64,000 nucleotides of DNA, taken from the NCBI GenBank assembly GCA_037102815.1, contig BTPP01000009.1, positions 1,302,001 to 1,366,000 on the forward strand. Reading direction: 5' to 3'. The translations under genes were made by a program, and so were the position numbers. The notes below the pieces were generated by a model that saw only the letters and a program-made list of their open reading frames with translations, made no database searches and was not told where the DNA came from. Positions 32,601-44,065 of the stretch are shown piece by piece (positions within the stretch are counted from its first letter, which is position 1; every line of letters begins with the position of its first letter). The stretch comes from Neurospora intermedia. Taxonomy: Eukaryota > Ascomycota > Sordariomycetes > Sordariales > Sordariaceae.

Positions 32601-33098
32601 CTCAACTTCTTTCTACAAGATCCCATTGAGCAGGTCGAACGCTTCGATGTCGGCAAAAAAGGCCGGCGCCATCTGCACGAGATGCTCGATGAACACGAGA
32701 TTGACTGTACGCACGTGTCTGAGCGCGGCACGACCCCGAACACGCTGGTGGTGACCAAGACATTTACGCAGGAGGAGCAGCCCATAAAGGAGTGGAGAGA
32801 GAGAAAGGCCTATGCGCAGAGTAGGCTAGGCATCTTTGGGACGTACTCGCAGGCGATGCCGGAGTTGAGGGTCTTGCTGGGAGAGCAGTTTGATAGGATT
32901 ATGAACATGGAGGATGCCTACCCGAACACGGCACCGAGACCTTTGGCGTTCGCATCGGGACTTGTCATTGGCAGATCTAGAGAGGCTGTTTCCGGGTCGA
33001 GTCGCTCCACGACCGCCGCTCCTGTGGCAGGAGTGAAGAGGTCTCGGAGCATTAGCCTTGAGGACGGAGTGGAGACTGTTGACTTGACAGAAGATTGA
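29694..33098 (+). CDS. Large 2-oxoglutarate/Fe(II) oxygenase-domain protein
   Basis: Five exons: 29694-31019, 31092-31124, 31200-31612, 31680-31931 and 31991-33098, about 1,043 residues. All introns have GT donors and CTAAC or CTGAC branch sites; exon 2 is a 33-base micro-exon (GPTVTHWYRST). Residues 1-60 are acidic and Ser-rich. A prolyl-4-hydroxylase-like 2OG-Fe(II) fold spans about 90-265, with the metal triad His191-x-Asp193 (HTDTEK) and His245 or His246 (SDVHHKV), and Arg256 (YRWVLTY) for 2-oxoglutarate. The remaining ~750 residues are helical and unrecognised, with a Cys-pair (CPRLHCPDC) and an acidic C-terminus ending ETVDLTED, which looks like a SUMO-interacting motif. A basic stretch (KRQRTS, KRPPKKQ) could be a nuclear signal. 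Hydroxylation of a protein substrate is inferred; substrate unknown. Confidence 0.85.
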
Positions 33099-33666
33099 TC
33101 AGATATGTAGGTGATTTGGTATGGCTGGCGAGTGTTTGGTATATGATATGCTGGCATGCTGTTTTGTTTTGGATGAGGATGAAATCATGGTATTTGTTTG
33201 GTAGGGGCCTGCAAAAAATACACGGACACTGCTGAGGACTTGTTTGGTACGTTCCACTGGGATTAGGCTATTATAACGGATAAATCCAGCTACTCGTTAG
33301 CCAATACCGCAAGTTCTCGTTCATAAATGATGTACTACAACAATGCATTAAAGGAACCCATGGAGATAGAAAGAAGCGACCGCTTGAAGACCAAGACTAC
33401 GCGTTCGCGATGGCACAATGATTGGCAACTTGGTCAACGTTCATGGTGAATTTCTAACTCTAATCTCTCTAGTTGTTACTCGTCTATGTTTTTCTCTTTC
33501 CTGGATATACATCAACCGTCCGCTATCACCTACTTAATCGTACATTTCAAGCTCCCTAATTCTTTCAGATCAGTAGCATGTGTCTCTAGCTAAGAAACAG
33601 ATGGGGCTCAACTCACCTCGAACCACACCGCTATCTTCCTTCCTGGTCCGGTCTGGCACATTGTTC
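33099..33666. other. Intergenic between convergent genes
   Basis: 3' flanks only. If the membrane-protein gene at 33667 has the alternative C-terminal exon discussed there, it would extend into 33550-33666. Confidence 0.5.
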
Positions 33667-34953
33667 CTAGAACAGATAGAGTGACGGATCGGTCAAGTGT
33701 ATCTTCAACATCCCCACCCACCTCCATGTCGCAAACATGTTTGAAGACTGGATGGTCATCCAAGTATCCGCGGTACCTACCGAAAGGTCGGACGATACAG
33801 AAAACGACCGAGTTCGGCCACGAGGAATGCCTTCCCATATGTCAATGTCCTTGTATTCATGATGGTGTACATCATGGGTTGAGCAAATGCCGTGGGCATG
33901 GTTGTTGTGTAGATGATGTCCATGATGATGCGCCTCGTGGGCTGAGTAAAAGTCGTGGCCATGACCGTCGTGTGGATGATGAAACTCGTCGGGTTCGTAC
34001 AAAGGCAAAAGGTGGTCGTCAACGTCATCAGGAACAAGCGAACGGGGATCGCGACCGGGCGCTTTGTCCCATCTGGCGCCATAACGGATGTGAACTGTAC
34101 AACATGTCAGTGTCTTGACAAGGTGACCTATTAGGAGAGTAAAATAAATGCACCCGACAATAATATCCTGATGGGGGTTACTGGTTGCTGGGCCACCTGC
34201 CATCCAGTCCTTAACCCACAGTGCAATACCGATAGAGCTGGAGACATGGGCTATGACAGCAGCGCTGCTAAAGATGAAGTAAATGTACACGTTTGTCCTG
34301 CCGGGAATGAATGGATCAAAGGCCTCACCTACGTCCAAGAACGTGTGTTTCTCGTACGGAGCACCATGTAAGCGGCTGATGGCGCGAATGAACCGGTACA
34401 GGGTTACAATGAAGAAAAAGGCGTTGATGATATATAACCAGACAAACCAACCTTCGCGGCTTTCGTGGTCCTCAAGGTCGAGTTTACGCCATACGTCTCG
34501 CAGCTCTACGAACCAGATCATTGCATAACCATAGAGTGTCATGGATAAGGTAGCCTTTAGAACTGACAAGCAGAGTGAGAATTTCTTCATTTGGACATAT
34601 CGGTAAAAGTTGATAGCCCTCTGGACAGGGTTATCACCCCTGAGAAAGTCGTCCAGGGTTTTCGGGCCGTACTCAATGTCATCTGCATTGAATGCCATCA
34701 GAATGAAGGAATCTACACCTTGTGTATCGGTATCAGTCTCAGACGGTGGAGAAGACGGTGGGGAAGTCATGGAATGATCAGGGGCGGGTACCGTTGGAAT
34801 GTCTGATGAAAATGACCGGCGAAGAGAGATGTCATCTTCAGTAGGTGTGAGGTAGGACAGGGCGGTAGCGAATGAACCGATGGTGGAGGTCGAGCGACGG
34901 AGATGTGTCCTGCTTGGGGTTTGTGGATAGGCGGAATCTATGGTTGAGTTCAT
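33667..34953 (-). CDS. Polytopic membrane protein with His-rich cytosolic segment
   Basis: 428 residues if unspliced, ATG at 34953. Residues 1-100 are Ser/Thr-rich with Pro stretches. Four hydrophobic segments (about 128-148, 170-190, 222-246, 263-283) follow a conserved-looking DDFLRGDNPVQRAINFYRYVQM stretch broken here as DDFLRGDNP / VQRAINFYRY. After TM4, residues 325-366 contain about 18 His in a short span (HHPHDGHGHD, HHHGHHLHNNHAHG), a candidate metal-binding loop like those of zinc transporters, though no cation-diffusion or ZIP signature is present. The C-terminal 16 residues may be wrong: a 55-nt intron (GTGGGT at ~33721, acceptor TTCTAG at ~33667) would replace them and extend the protein. 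Family not recognised; no function assigned. Confidence 0.65.
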   Translation of the reverse strand: MNSTIDSAYPQTPSRTHLRRSTSTIGSFATALSYLTPTEDDISLRRSFSSDIPTVPAPDHSMTSPPSSPPSETDTDTQGVDSFILMAFNADDIEYGPKTLDDFLRGDNPVQRAINFYRYVQMKKFSLCLSVLKATLSMTLYGYAMIWFVELRDVWRKLDLEDHESREGWFVWLYIINAFFFIVTLYRFIRAISRLHGAPYEKHTFLDVGEAFDPFIPGRTNVYIYFIFSSAAVIAHVSSSIGIALWVKDWMAGGPATSNPHQDIIVGCIYFTLLIGHLVKTLTCCTVHIRYGARWDKAPGRDPRSLVPDDVDDHLLPLYEPDEFHHPHDGHGHDFYSAHEAHHHGHHLHNNHAHGICSTHDVHHHEYKDIDIWEGIPRGRTRSFSVSSDLSVGTADTWMTIQSSNMFATWRWVGMLKIHLTDPSLYLF

Positions 34954-36388
34954 GGTGATGATTGTGGTTGTTGCTAGCTATGGTGCTTGTTCCGTGTGTG
35001 TGATGGTGATCTGCTCCTTCAGCAACATCCATGTCGGACGGCTCGGGACGTTGCGATTTTATGTGGTCGGCTTTCCAACAGTCATAGAACAACAAGACGG
35101 TGTAGTCTGGAAACTGAGGCCTTGATCTTGAACAACGGAACAAGACATGGCGTTGTCAACACAATGGGTTGCTGCCATTCGGCTACCTGACCATACTGTA
35201 TAATGTCATTGTCAGCACAACACACGTTCTGAAACTCATTGACAATGAGGACCTTTGTCCTCAACAAAGCGCCCGGGTCCGGGCCGGAGATTCCGGGCTA
35301 GATTGCTTAGGAGGTCTATGTAGGTACCTGCGTGGGTGTTCCGTAGTCATAATGATTGATCGCCAAGGCTTTGTGTTCCACGATTGGCACGCGCCTTTCT
35401 GTTGTTTTGCTCGTTGAGAACAGGACAGTGACATCAATGGAAACAGTCGGTACGAATGTTGGCTGGAGTCTTGAGGAGCATGGTCGATGGCCATTTTGTG
35501 AAAAAGTCGAATCAAGTGGAAGTCACTCAGCCATTGCTTGAGGAATTTGCAAGGAGAGAGAAAGTTGGATCAGGAAGATCACGAGGTGCGACAAGTCATC
35601 GTCGCTCCTTCCTTTTTCGAGTCCAATTTTGAGTGAGGAATCTCCGTTACCCCGCCTCTCCAAAGGCGATGATAAGAGATACCGTTGCGGTCCCATACTA
35701 CTGTAGTAGAATGACAGGCCTCATTCCACGTTAACCAGACAATGGAGCGATGAAATGAAGTCCAGCATCCATGCTTACCAATAATATCATGGGCCTGGGT
35801 GACACAAGATGTAAACAAACAATCAGGGGCATCCAAGTTCAAATGAAAAACGTCAGCCGAACCACAGGGTTAGGGCTGAGCTCGACACCCCCGTCTCCAT
35901 ACTAACCCCCGCCCTCCTTCCCCTGACGTCGTATCACCGGGCGTGCAGAACAAGATCTTATCAGTTATCGCAAGATCCACATCGTCTGATCTGATCACGA
36001 GTGGAGGCAAAAACAAAACAAACTCCCCGCAACGGCATCCGCTCCGGCGGCCCGGATACGTCGGCTTAGCCCAGCAGGGAAAGGTTGACGAGCATGTGCT
36101 GATCGATCGGCGGTCCAAATTCTCTTATCGCGGCCTCTCGTGTTTTGTCTTTTTCCTCTTTTTCGTTTTCTTCAGTCTGCTCACTCATTCTCAATCCTAG
36201 CGCGGTTTGAGAGCTGGGAGACGAGACTGAAGCCGACTCATGATGCTCGCCCGATAAGAAGAAAAGAATCTTGCCCACCATCACCACCACCACCACCGCC
36301 CAGAAGAACCGAAAACCCTCATCGCTGCCTTTAGGACTGGACAAGACGACCGGCCTCGGCCGCGCTCCCACCGTCTTCAACCACCACA
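34954..36388. other. Intergenic, divergent promoter region, 1.4 kb
   Basis: Lies between the His-rich membrane protein (minus) and the MFS transporter (plus). No gene recognised; the last 200 bp before 36389 are pyrimidine-rich and probably the transporter's leader. Confidence 0.5.
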
Positions 36389-38472
36389 ATGCCGCGCTCC
36401 GTCGCTCGCCTGAGCACCCACGACGAGCGGGAAGAAGACGCAAGTGAAGACCACCAAAGCCTCCTCTTCATGCCGCCCACTCCGCTCGAGGGCCCTTCAG
36501 CTGCTTCCTCAACGTACTGGCCATCAACCTCTTCCTCCTCCTCATTCTCTTCACCCTCCTCCGACGACGACAACGACAATGACCCGTCATCTCTCCGACA
36601 CAATGACCGTCAGAAGCGAACGCACTGGACCCCCATCATTCTAATCCAGCTCATGATCTTCCTCTCCGCCATGAGCGTCGTCGTCTCCTTTGCTCCGCGC
36701 ACGCGCTTGTTCGAGGACATCATTTGTAAAAAGTACTATGCGATTCATAACGGGACGACTGATAATAGCATCATCACTACTACTTCCGCCGGTACTCTCT
36801 TATCGATGACCACCACCACCAACTTGGACCTCAGCCAGGCGCAAGCACCCTCCGAATCGCAATGCAAAATCGCCCCCGTGCAGGACGCCCTGGCCGAGCT
36901 ATTCGGATGGCAGATTTTCTTCGACGGCATCCCCGGCCTCTTGCTCGCCATGTACTACGGCGTCTTGGCCGACAAGAAGGGCCGTAGTCCGGTCTTGTTC
37001 CGTTCCTTGCTGGGACAAATTCTGGCAGCGGGTTGGGTTCTTTACGTTGCTTGGAGGTGTTCTTCTGCTTCGGCGCTTTCTTCCCCTGGCTCTGACGCAG
37101 GCGGCAACAGCGACAACAGCGACACGGGGATGATTGACGGCTGGGCACATCTACTTTCGCTCAAAGCCACTTGGTTGAGTTCTTACTTCTTGATCATCGG
37201 CGGCGGAAGCACGGTCACGAGCGCAGTGGGCATGATGATTGTTACGGACGCGACGACGGAAGAGAATCGCAGTCGCGTGTTTTTCGCGGCGCTGTCGACG
37301 TTGATCACGGCGGAGTTGCTGGGTCCGGCTGCCAGCACGCTGATGATGCAGCGATGGGGACTTTGGGTTCCTTTGGGTGTTGGGTTTGGGTGTCTGGTTA
37401 TGAGCGCGATTTTGACGGCGAATATGCCCGAGACCATGCATCTCAAGCGCGCTCGTTCTGTGGCGAGTACTGATTCGGAGGCATTGGTCCGCGGGGGGGA
37501 TGAGTACGACGACGACACGGAGGCGTCCGTCATCAACGGAGTTAACTCGAGGAAGAATGGGGACGTCAACAATTCGGCCATCCAAGTCTACCGCCACGCC
37601 GCCCACACGCTCGCCTACATCTTCCATCACCCCAGCATCCTGTTTGTCGTTCTCGCCTTCTTGGTCGCCGATTACTCGCGCGAGTCGCTTGTCATGCTGA
37701 TGCAGTTCGTTTCCACGCGGTACCACATTCCCATTGCTCAGGTACGCTCATCCTCGCTTCTTGGCCTCCTCCCTCCATTGTTCTCTACTAACAGACCAAA
37801 CCCCAGGCAAACCTCCTCAACTCCTTCCGCGCCTTCACCCAACTCTTTATCGTGACGATCCTCCTCCCCTCCGTCGACTACCTAATTACCCACCGTCTGC
37901 GCGTGCCCGCCTTGCGCAAAGACCTGATCCTGTCTCGCATCTCCTTCTGCTTCGTCACCGCCTGCTTCGGCGTCCTCGTCTGGGCCCCTTCTCTCCGCTA
38001 CGTCTTTGTGTCCTTGACCCTCTACACCCTCGGTTCGGGTTTCTATCCCTTTGGACGAAGTTTACTGGCAAGCTTGGTGGAACCCGACATGATTGGGATT
38101 CTGTTTACCACGCTCGCCATGATGGATACTGCAGGTAGCTTGATGGCGGGACCGGCGGTCGCCTGGACCTTTGGTTGGAGTTTGGGACTGGAGGGGCTGT
38201 GGAGGGGGCTGCCTTATCTGGTTTCTTGTGTGCTTTGTGCCGTGGCGACCATCTTTCTGGTTTTTGGTGTTAAGGCTGAGAGGCCTGTCTCGAGTGACGA
38301 GACAACGGTGGGGAGGAAGGGCCCAAAGGGTAAGGGCAGAGCAAAGGGGAAGGTGAGGGGAAAGGGGAAAGGGAAGGGTGTTGCGAGGGTCGCCGTGAGG
38401 GCTCTGAGAGATGTAGAGGAGGAGGAAGATCAGGAGGAAGGGGAGACAAAGCCGTTGTTGGCTGGACGATAA
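36389..38472 (+). CDS. Major facilitator superfamily transporter
   Basis: Exons 36389-37741 and 37807-38472 with a 65-nt intron (GTACGC, CTAAC, CCCAG), about 672 residues. The N-terminus is acidic/Ser-rich (1-75), then TM1 (IILIQLMIFLSAMSVVV), a long extracellular loop, and TM2-TM3 flanking GVLADKKGRSP, which is the MFS motif A. A long hydrophilic central loop (after NMPETMHLKR) separates the two halves. The second half has about five further segments, including FYPFGRSLLASLV and LAMMDTAGSLMAGP. The C-terminal tail is highly basic (KGKGRAKGKVRGKGKG) and then acidic, ending KPLLAGR, a dileucine-like end. Substrate cannot be told; similar fungal MFS proteins with PET/MHLK in the loop are poorly characterised. 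Confidence 0.88.
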
Positions 38473-39220
38473 CTAGATCTAGCGCTGATGACCAAGGACG
38501 ACGACAGACGCGGATGGAAAGCATTGGGAGGCGTTCTAGGGCTTGATTACGGGAGTCATACATGTACAAGGAGTAATCAGGATCGGGAACGAGAGAATAT
38601 CTGGATTGATTATGTTCGCTTGAGACGTTGACCTATTCGGCAGCGTCGACATCAAGTAGCTGACCATGGCGCAGGACAGGGTCTATCGTCAGCCCTAGAC
38701 ACAAAGAAGCATCTACAGGTTTCCCGTACACTAAACAGCTGCAGACAGCCGCGGGATCAACTGCTACGGCCGTTCGGTACCTGCGCATTGTAGATCGTCG
38801 GCGGTGGCGCCTAGCGTAGATGAACAAACGTCGGTGACGTGACGATCCAACTGGGGTCGTCCTAATGAAAAAAAAGCTGACAAATGGAATGATCAGGCCA
38901 TGACGTTAACTGCCGGTTTCAGATACCGCGGTGGAAATCGACGGTGTAATTCCGCCCACAATAACTCCCATCGATGGGATCCATCTGGATAGCCAATGCC
39001 GCGGCGGGAGCGGTATGGAGTATGGACCCCACCACGTGCCCACCCCACAGACTGCGATCGCTTCGGCATCGACACGTACACTGACCATCGCCGAGTTCGG
39101 CAGGGGTGATCGACAGGTTCGGGAGGTAGAAGAAGCTTTGGCATCGCTCGCTGCAAAACCGCACCTCGAGTTTCCCGCGATCTCTAAACACCAGTGCCCT
39201 CTTCAGCAACATCAAACAAA
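38473..39220. other. Intergenic, 0.75 kb
   Basis: 3' flank of the MFS gene and promoter of the hydrolase gene. Nothing else recognised. Confidence 0.55.
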
Positions 39221-40189
39221 ATGGCCGACAACAAGTTCGACCCCGAATACTTTCAGATTATCCAGCCTGTGGTGGCGCTCAAAGCATCCCTCCCGCCTCC
39301 CGCCCCCATCACCGACATCGACTCCCTCCGCACCAACAGTGCCGGCTTCGAGCTCGTCCTCGCCAGCATCCCCGACTCCCCCGACATCACCGAGACCACC
39401 TACCAAATTCCTTCCAAGGATGGCACTCTGATCACCCTCTACCGCTTCACCCCGGCGGCGGCGGCGGCAACCCCTGGCCCTCGTGCTGCAGTGCTCTACC
39501 ACCACGGAGGCGGTTTCGTCCAAAATACCGTCGTCCAGTTCCGCAAAGAGATCAAGCGCTACGCACACGGCAGCGGCCTCACCTTCTACGCCGCCGAGTA
39601 TCGCGTCGCGCCCGAGCACCCTTTCCCTACCCCCTTCGATGACTGCTACTCCGCCCTGGAATGGCTCCATGCCAATGCTGCTTCGGAGCAGATTGATCCG
39701 GCACGTATTGCCCTTTTGGGTGTGAGCGCCGGCGCGGGGCTGGCTGCGGCCGTTGCCCTTAAGGCGCGTGATGACAATGTCTCGCCGCCCATCAAAAAAC
39801 TGGTGCTGGCGTATCCGATGTTGGACGATAGGACGTATTTGCCCGAGGACCATCCGTTGAGCCCGTACCTGATGTGGAACGGCGCCGCCAACAGGATTGC
39901 GTGGGGGGCCTATGCGGGTGCGGATGGCGTGAAGGAGATCTCGCCGTATGCTGCGCCGGCAAGAGCGAAAGACTTGTCAGGAATGCCACCAACCTACATC
40001 GACTGCGGCGAGCTGGACTTGTTCAGGGACGAAGACGTGGAGTTTGCTGCAAGACTGCTCAAGGCTGGCGTCCGTGTAGAGCTGCACTTGTACCCTGGAG
40101 TTCCGCACGCGTTTGAGATGGTGGCAGTGAACATCAGGGTCTCGAAGAAGGCGGTCGAGAACAGGCTTCGGGCGTTGGAAAACCTATGA
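39221..40189 (+). CDS. Alpha/beta hydrolase, hormone-sensitive-lipase family
   Basis: 322 residues, intronless; the ATG at 39221 (MADNKFDPEY) is the first in frame. Oxyanion motif HGGGF at 95-99, nucleophile elbow GVSAG with Ser169, acid Asp266 (GELDLFRDED) and His296 (PGVPHAFE) complete the triad. This is the HSL/bacterial type of carboxylesterase (PF07859), acting on small esters or lactones in the cytosol. No signal peptide. Its gene ends 40 bp from the convergent end of another alpha/beta hydrolase, but the two belong to different subfamilies, so this is not a tandem duplication. Confidence 0.93.
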   Translation: MADNKFDPEYFQIIQPVVALKASLPPPAPITDIDSLRTNSAGFELVLASIPDSPDITETTYQIPSKDGTLITLYRFTPAAAAATPGPRAAVLYHHGGGFVQNTVVQFRKEIKRYAHGSGLTFYAAEYRVAPEHPFPTPFDDCYSALEWLHANAASEQIDPARIALLGVSAGAGLAAAVALKARDDNVSPPIKKLVLAYPMLDDRTYLPEDHPLSPYLMWNGAANRIAWGAYAGADGVKEISPYAAPARAKDLSGMPPTYIDCGELDLFRDEDVEFAARLLKAGVRVELHLYPGVPHAFEMVAVNIRVSKKAVENRLRALENL

Positions 40190-40229
40190 GTTGATGTACT
40201 TATTTTTTTTGGAAAAATACCCACTGAAC

Positions 40230-41716
40230 TCAGCTTGCGTCTACGGCCAAGATTGATTCGGCAAACGTTTTGAGAGCATCCTTGAGTGTATATGCTGATC
40301 TGCCTTGGGCCCAGAAGTGACTCGCTCCGGAAACCTCGTGGGCTCGGAAGGAAGAGTAAGGAATGCTCTCCAGGCGGGAAGCCCACGGCCGTAGCTTTCG
40401 TACAGGCACGAAGCCGTCATTGTCGCCGTAGATGGCGAGCGTAGGATTTCGTACCAACTTGGCTTCGGCTTCTTCGAGTGAAAGAGCAGTTTCGGAATCC
40501 GTACCAAGCTCGCTCGTTGGCGAAGCCGTGGCAGCTGGAGAAGACAGGGATCTGGTCAAACCTTTCCACGATGGCCTTCGAGGAAGCAAGGAGAACGTCG
40601 CGAGATTGTTGATGAGGCCCTGCAAAGGCGAAACCAGCAAGTAGGCCGGACGAAAGACCACTCGGTCTGGTACAGAAGGTAAACAATCCTTGGCCGGTTG
40701 CTGCTTGGTTTCGGGTGTGTCGTGTGCTGCATCTCCGCCCACAAAGCTGTGGTCCTTTCCGGAAAGACGTCTCTTATGACTCTTTGCCTTGACCATCAAG
40801 TCCGAAACCCCCTTGCGGATTTTCTCTTCGGTATCTTGGGAGAAGGATAATCGCGAATAATGGTGTTTTCTGCTGCTTTCTTCTCCCCCGAAACGCATGC
40901 CGCTCGGTGAGTGAGACTGTGTGTTGGCTTGACGCTCGAGGGCCGCTGCTCTTGCACTTCCCAACGTTGTATTTTGCACCTCTGCAAGATGCTGAGCGCG
41001 AAGTCGTATTTCAGCAGCATGGGAGGTGCATGCTGGAGTGTCGAATTGGCGGAGTATGGTTTCGAGCGAGGGAAGTTGCATGGTAATCATAGAACCATAC
41101 GAATAGCCCCCCATCAGGAACAATGGTGATCTAGTGGTATCGCGTGACGGGGAATGTGTAATGGGACTAGAGCCGCCATGAGCCCCAATGTAATCTGGTG
41201 CTTCGGCAATTGGAGTCGTCGTCGGAACGGCTTCAAAAACATGTGTTCGGAAGGGATCGAGAAAATGAACGTAGTGTGATAGGAAGCCGATGAATGTTTG
41301 ATAATCTGCATGCTCCGCCTTTGCTGTCCAAGAGGTCCGACCGGCGGAGCCTTGTGCGCCTCTAGGTTGACGAGGTATTATTGTCAGCATACTCGGGAAT
41401 AGTAACTGGGGGCAGGGAGGTAAGCCAACCTAAAGTTGAAGGTGCCGACCAGAAAGCCAAGCTTAAGCAGTGTTCCGGCTGCAATGTCTACCACTGGATC
41501 GTCATAACACCCCCCAAGAGGAGCATACGGATGGGCGAAGACGGCAGCGTGTTTCCGCCAAGGTGGCGAGGAGGGCGACGGGTCGAGAGATTGAGGATGG
41601 TAGACGCGACAATCGATGGCAAGGCCGTCGTGCAGACTCGGAAGGGTGAAGGAAAGCGTCGGCTCTGGAAGCAATGATCTTGCCAACCGGGAGGGCTGGT
41701 TGTCGGCGTCTGTCAT
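40230..41716 (-). CDS. Alpha/beta hydrolase with large insertion before the catalytic acid
   Basis: Exons 41716-41430 and 41361-40230 with a 68-nt intron (GTTGGC, GCTGAC, CCTAG), joining GTFNFR to GAQGSAGRTSW; about 472 residues. The ATG at 41716 (MTDADNQPSR) is preferred, since the open frame further upstream is low-complexity. Features: HPYAPLGGCYDDPVV, FNFRGAQGS, nucleophile elbow GGYSYGS (Ser183), acid Asp411 (YGDNDGFVP) and His444 (GASHFW). About 200 residues between Ser183 and Asp411, Lys/Arg/Ser-rich, are much longer than the cap in related bacterial hydrolases of the YfhR/dienelactone type. Role unknown; a short-chain acyl hydrolase is the general inference. Confidence 0.85.
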
Positions 41717-44065
41717 TGCTGGTGCGCCGAACCTTGCCGTAGCCCGGAAACTGGCCCGGTGGAGCGATGACGAGCAAACAGACAAAAAGAGGGGAGAACT
41801 CAGAGCGACGGGCACCTGCACGACGTCCAAAGTCGCCTTCCCGTCTCCTTGTAGACCGGGAGGTAGAGGAAGGTAGTGTAACTGAAGGGGGGTACACGGA
41901 AACGTGGCTGGTGAAGTCAATCCTGTTCTCTGTTTTCCTTCTTTTTTTTCCCCCAAGCGATTGCCCACTGCCCTGGGCTGCACTGAATTGAAGTGGAGAG
42001 CGCGCCGTTCCCGTCTCAGGATCCACTCCACCTCCCGCTGCAGTGCACTCCACCCGGGACCTAAGACGGCAGCAAGTTCCAGGATGGGGTGCCGAAGTTC
42101 AGCGTCCCCAGATCCCGGGCCGGGCTCCTCCCGTCCGATTTGGCGATCTGAGACCACACTAGATTCTGACGGATAATCCCACATTGTAATGTGAGAGCTT
42201 CCGGTTATTCGGCAGTGTGATGGCACGATAGTACAATCAATCGGACGCTTCATCGCTCAAAGCCTACGTCTTTATTGTAGTTCTTTGTTGAAGCTTTGTC
42301 GACTTTGCTGTCTCATTGTGGTCAATCACAAACGATCAAACGCCGTCGAGAATCAAATGTGGACCGTATTCTAGTCAACTACAGAATCGATGTTTGTCTC
42401 CAAGTTGGGGAGTTGGGGAGTGAGGTGGTCGCGCGTGGATTCAGTGGACTTGTCATGCTGAAGCAGCAACCTGGACACTTGCCCGAGTACAACGTGAAAC
42501 TGCAGTGCAATGGCGTTCGTTACGGCACTGCATCCCTTCACATTTTGAAGTGACTTGACCACCCATAAAGAAGTGTGAACTACCTTGACCGTCAACATCC
42601 ACCCTTCATTTCATGCTGATGTTGATGAGCGACGACAGTGAGAAGAGACGGTTTATGCACTGTCTCAACTGGGAATGAAATCGGTGATGGAGCCGTGCGT
42701 GGAGCACTGGGGTTGCCCGAAAACTGCATGCACGTCATCCAGACTGGGAGAAAGGACAACTTGAAGATGGAAGTTAAAGCAACCTCTAACATGTGAAAGC
42801 TTTAGGTAATCAATCTTCCTTCTGGTGGCTTATGGGACCAACGGTAGCGGGTTGCCACGAGATCCTTTGCACTGCACCATCCCAGGTCTACCTGCGTTCA
42901 CTTTTGGGCGCCTCCTACAGAAATTGAAGCCTTCGCCGACTCTCTGCTCCACAATCAACACCCACGTACTTGTACAGCGTAAATCATCGCAGTGTCAACA
43001 TCATTGGTCATGTCTTGTTGATCATCGGCAGCACTAATGTATGACAAGGGCAGTCACCAAGCTTTCCCTCTGAGGTCATTGATTTTGGCATGTGCTGAGC
43101 AATGTAAGGATTTATATTGTAGCTAGCTCAACGGCGACCCAAGAGGCGGAGAGAGAGGTCTACCCCTCTACTATTTCAAGAAGGGTGGGCTGTGTGAACC
43201 CGTGAGAGATGCGTGCGGTCTGTGTGGTGTTTCCCCAGATTCCTTTCCGATGATGGTTGTTGGGTGGTCCCGAAAAATGTCCCGATCTGTTTGGGAAATT
43301 GCACATTGAGGACCGATGGAACACACCCAACACACCCCAAAGGCCCCAAAGGGCCGTGAAAGTGGGCGCGTGTCCGTCCTGACTAATGACGGGGCCCCAC
43401 CAATGCAAGGGTTGCCCCACGATTTGCATTCCCCTCTGTGTGGTCCAGTGGCCCCCGTGGCCCCCCTTCAGCGACAGCCCCAGACCCTTCCAGCCTCTTT
43501 CGTCGGGGACAGCGCCCGAAAAGGCGTCAGCTGGCCCTTCCCCTTGCGCGCCAAACCCGGGCGCCTGAATTTCTGATGACGGCAGGACGGGCCCGAACAG
43601 GAAGGATCCTGGAAGCCTTGCTGCTGCAATGAAACCACGCAGTCATTTCTTGACCGCCAACTTCTTTTTCCATGTCGCCGTCTTTCATAACATATTTTCC
43701 ATCCATGTCGAATCGGCCACGCGCGCCATTCCCGATTGCCCTGGCTTCAGTTCCAGTCCCATCACTAGGTCCTGTCGACAGTACCTCTACCTACTCCACA
43801 ACTCGATAACCTAAAAACAACAACCACTGCACGCTACTGCGCCTATTATTCTTCAGCTTACACTACAGTACCTTCCTGCCTTACCCGAGAGCCTGAACCT
43901 CCCCCACTGGCGCTTACCATACACATACACGCCGATTCCCTTCCGCCACGGCCGGCTTCCGTATAGATAGATACCTACTCGCGCCCAAACCCTCGCACCG
44001 CAGGCACCTACGTATACACTCCGACGCCGTGCTCCGACCCCCCGGTTCCCTGGTACCGTACTCCA
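41717..44065. other. Intergenic, 2.3 kb
   Basis: Divergent promoter space between the alpha/beta hydrolase (minus) and the patatin gene (plus). The stretch 43300-43560 is rich in short C and G runs. Open frames here show no recognised domain. Confidence 0.5.
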
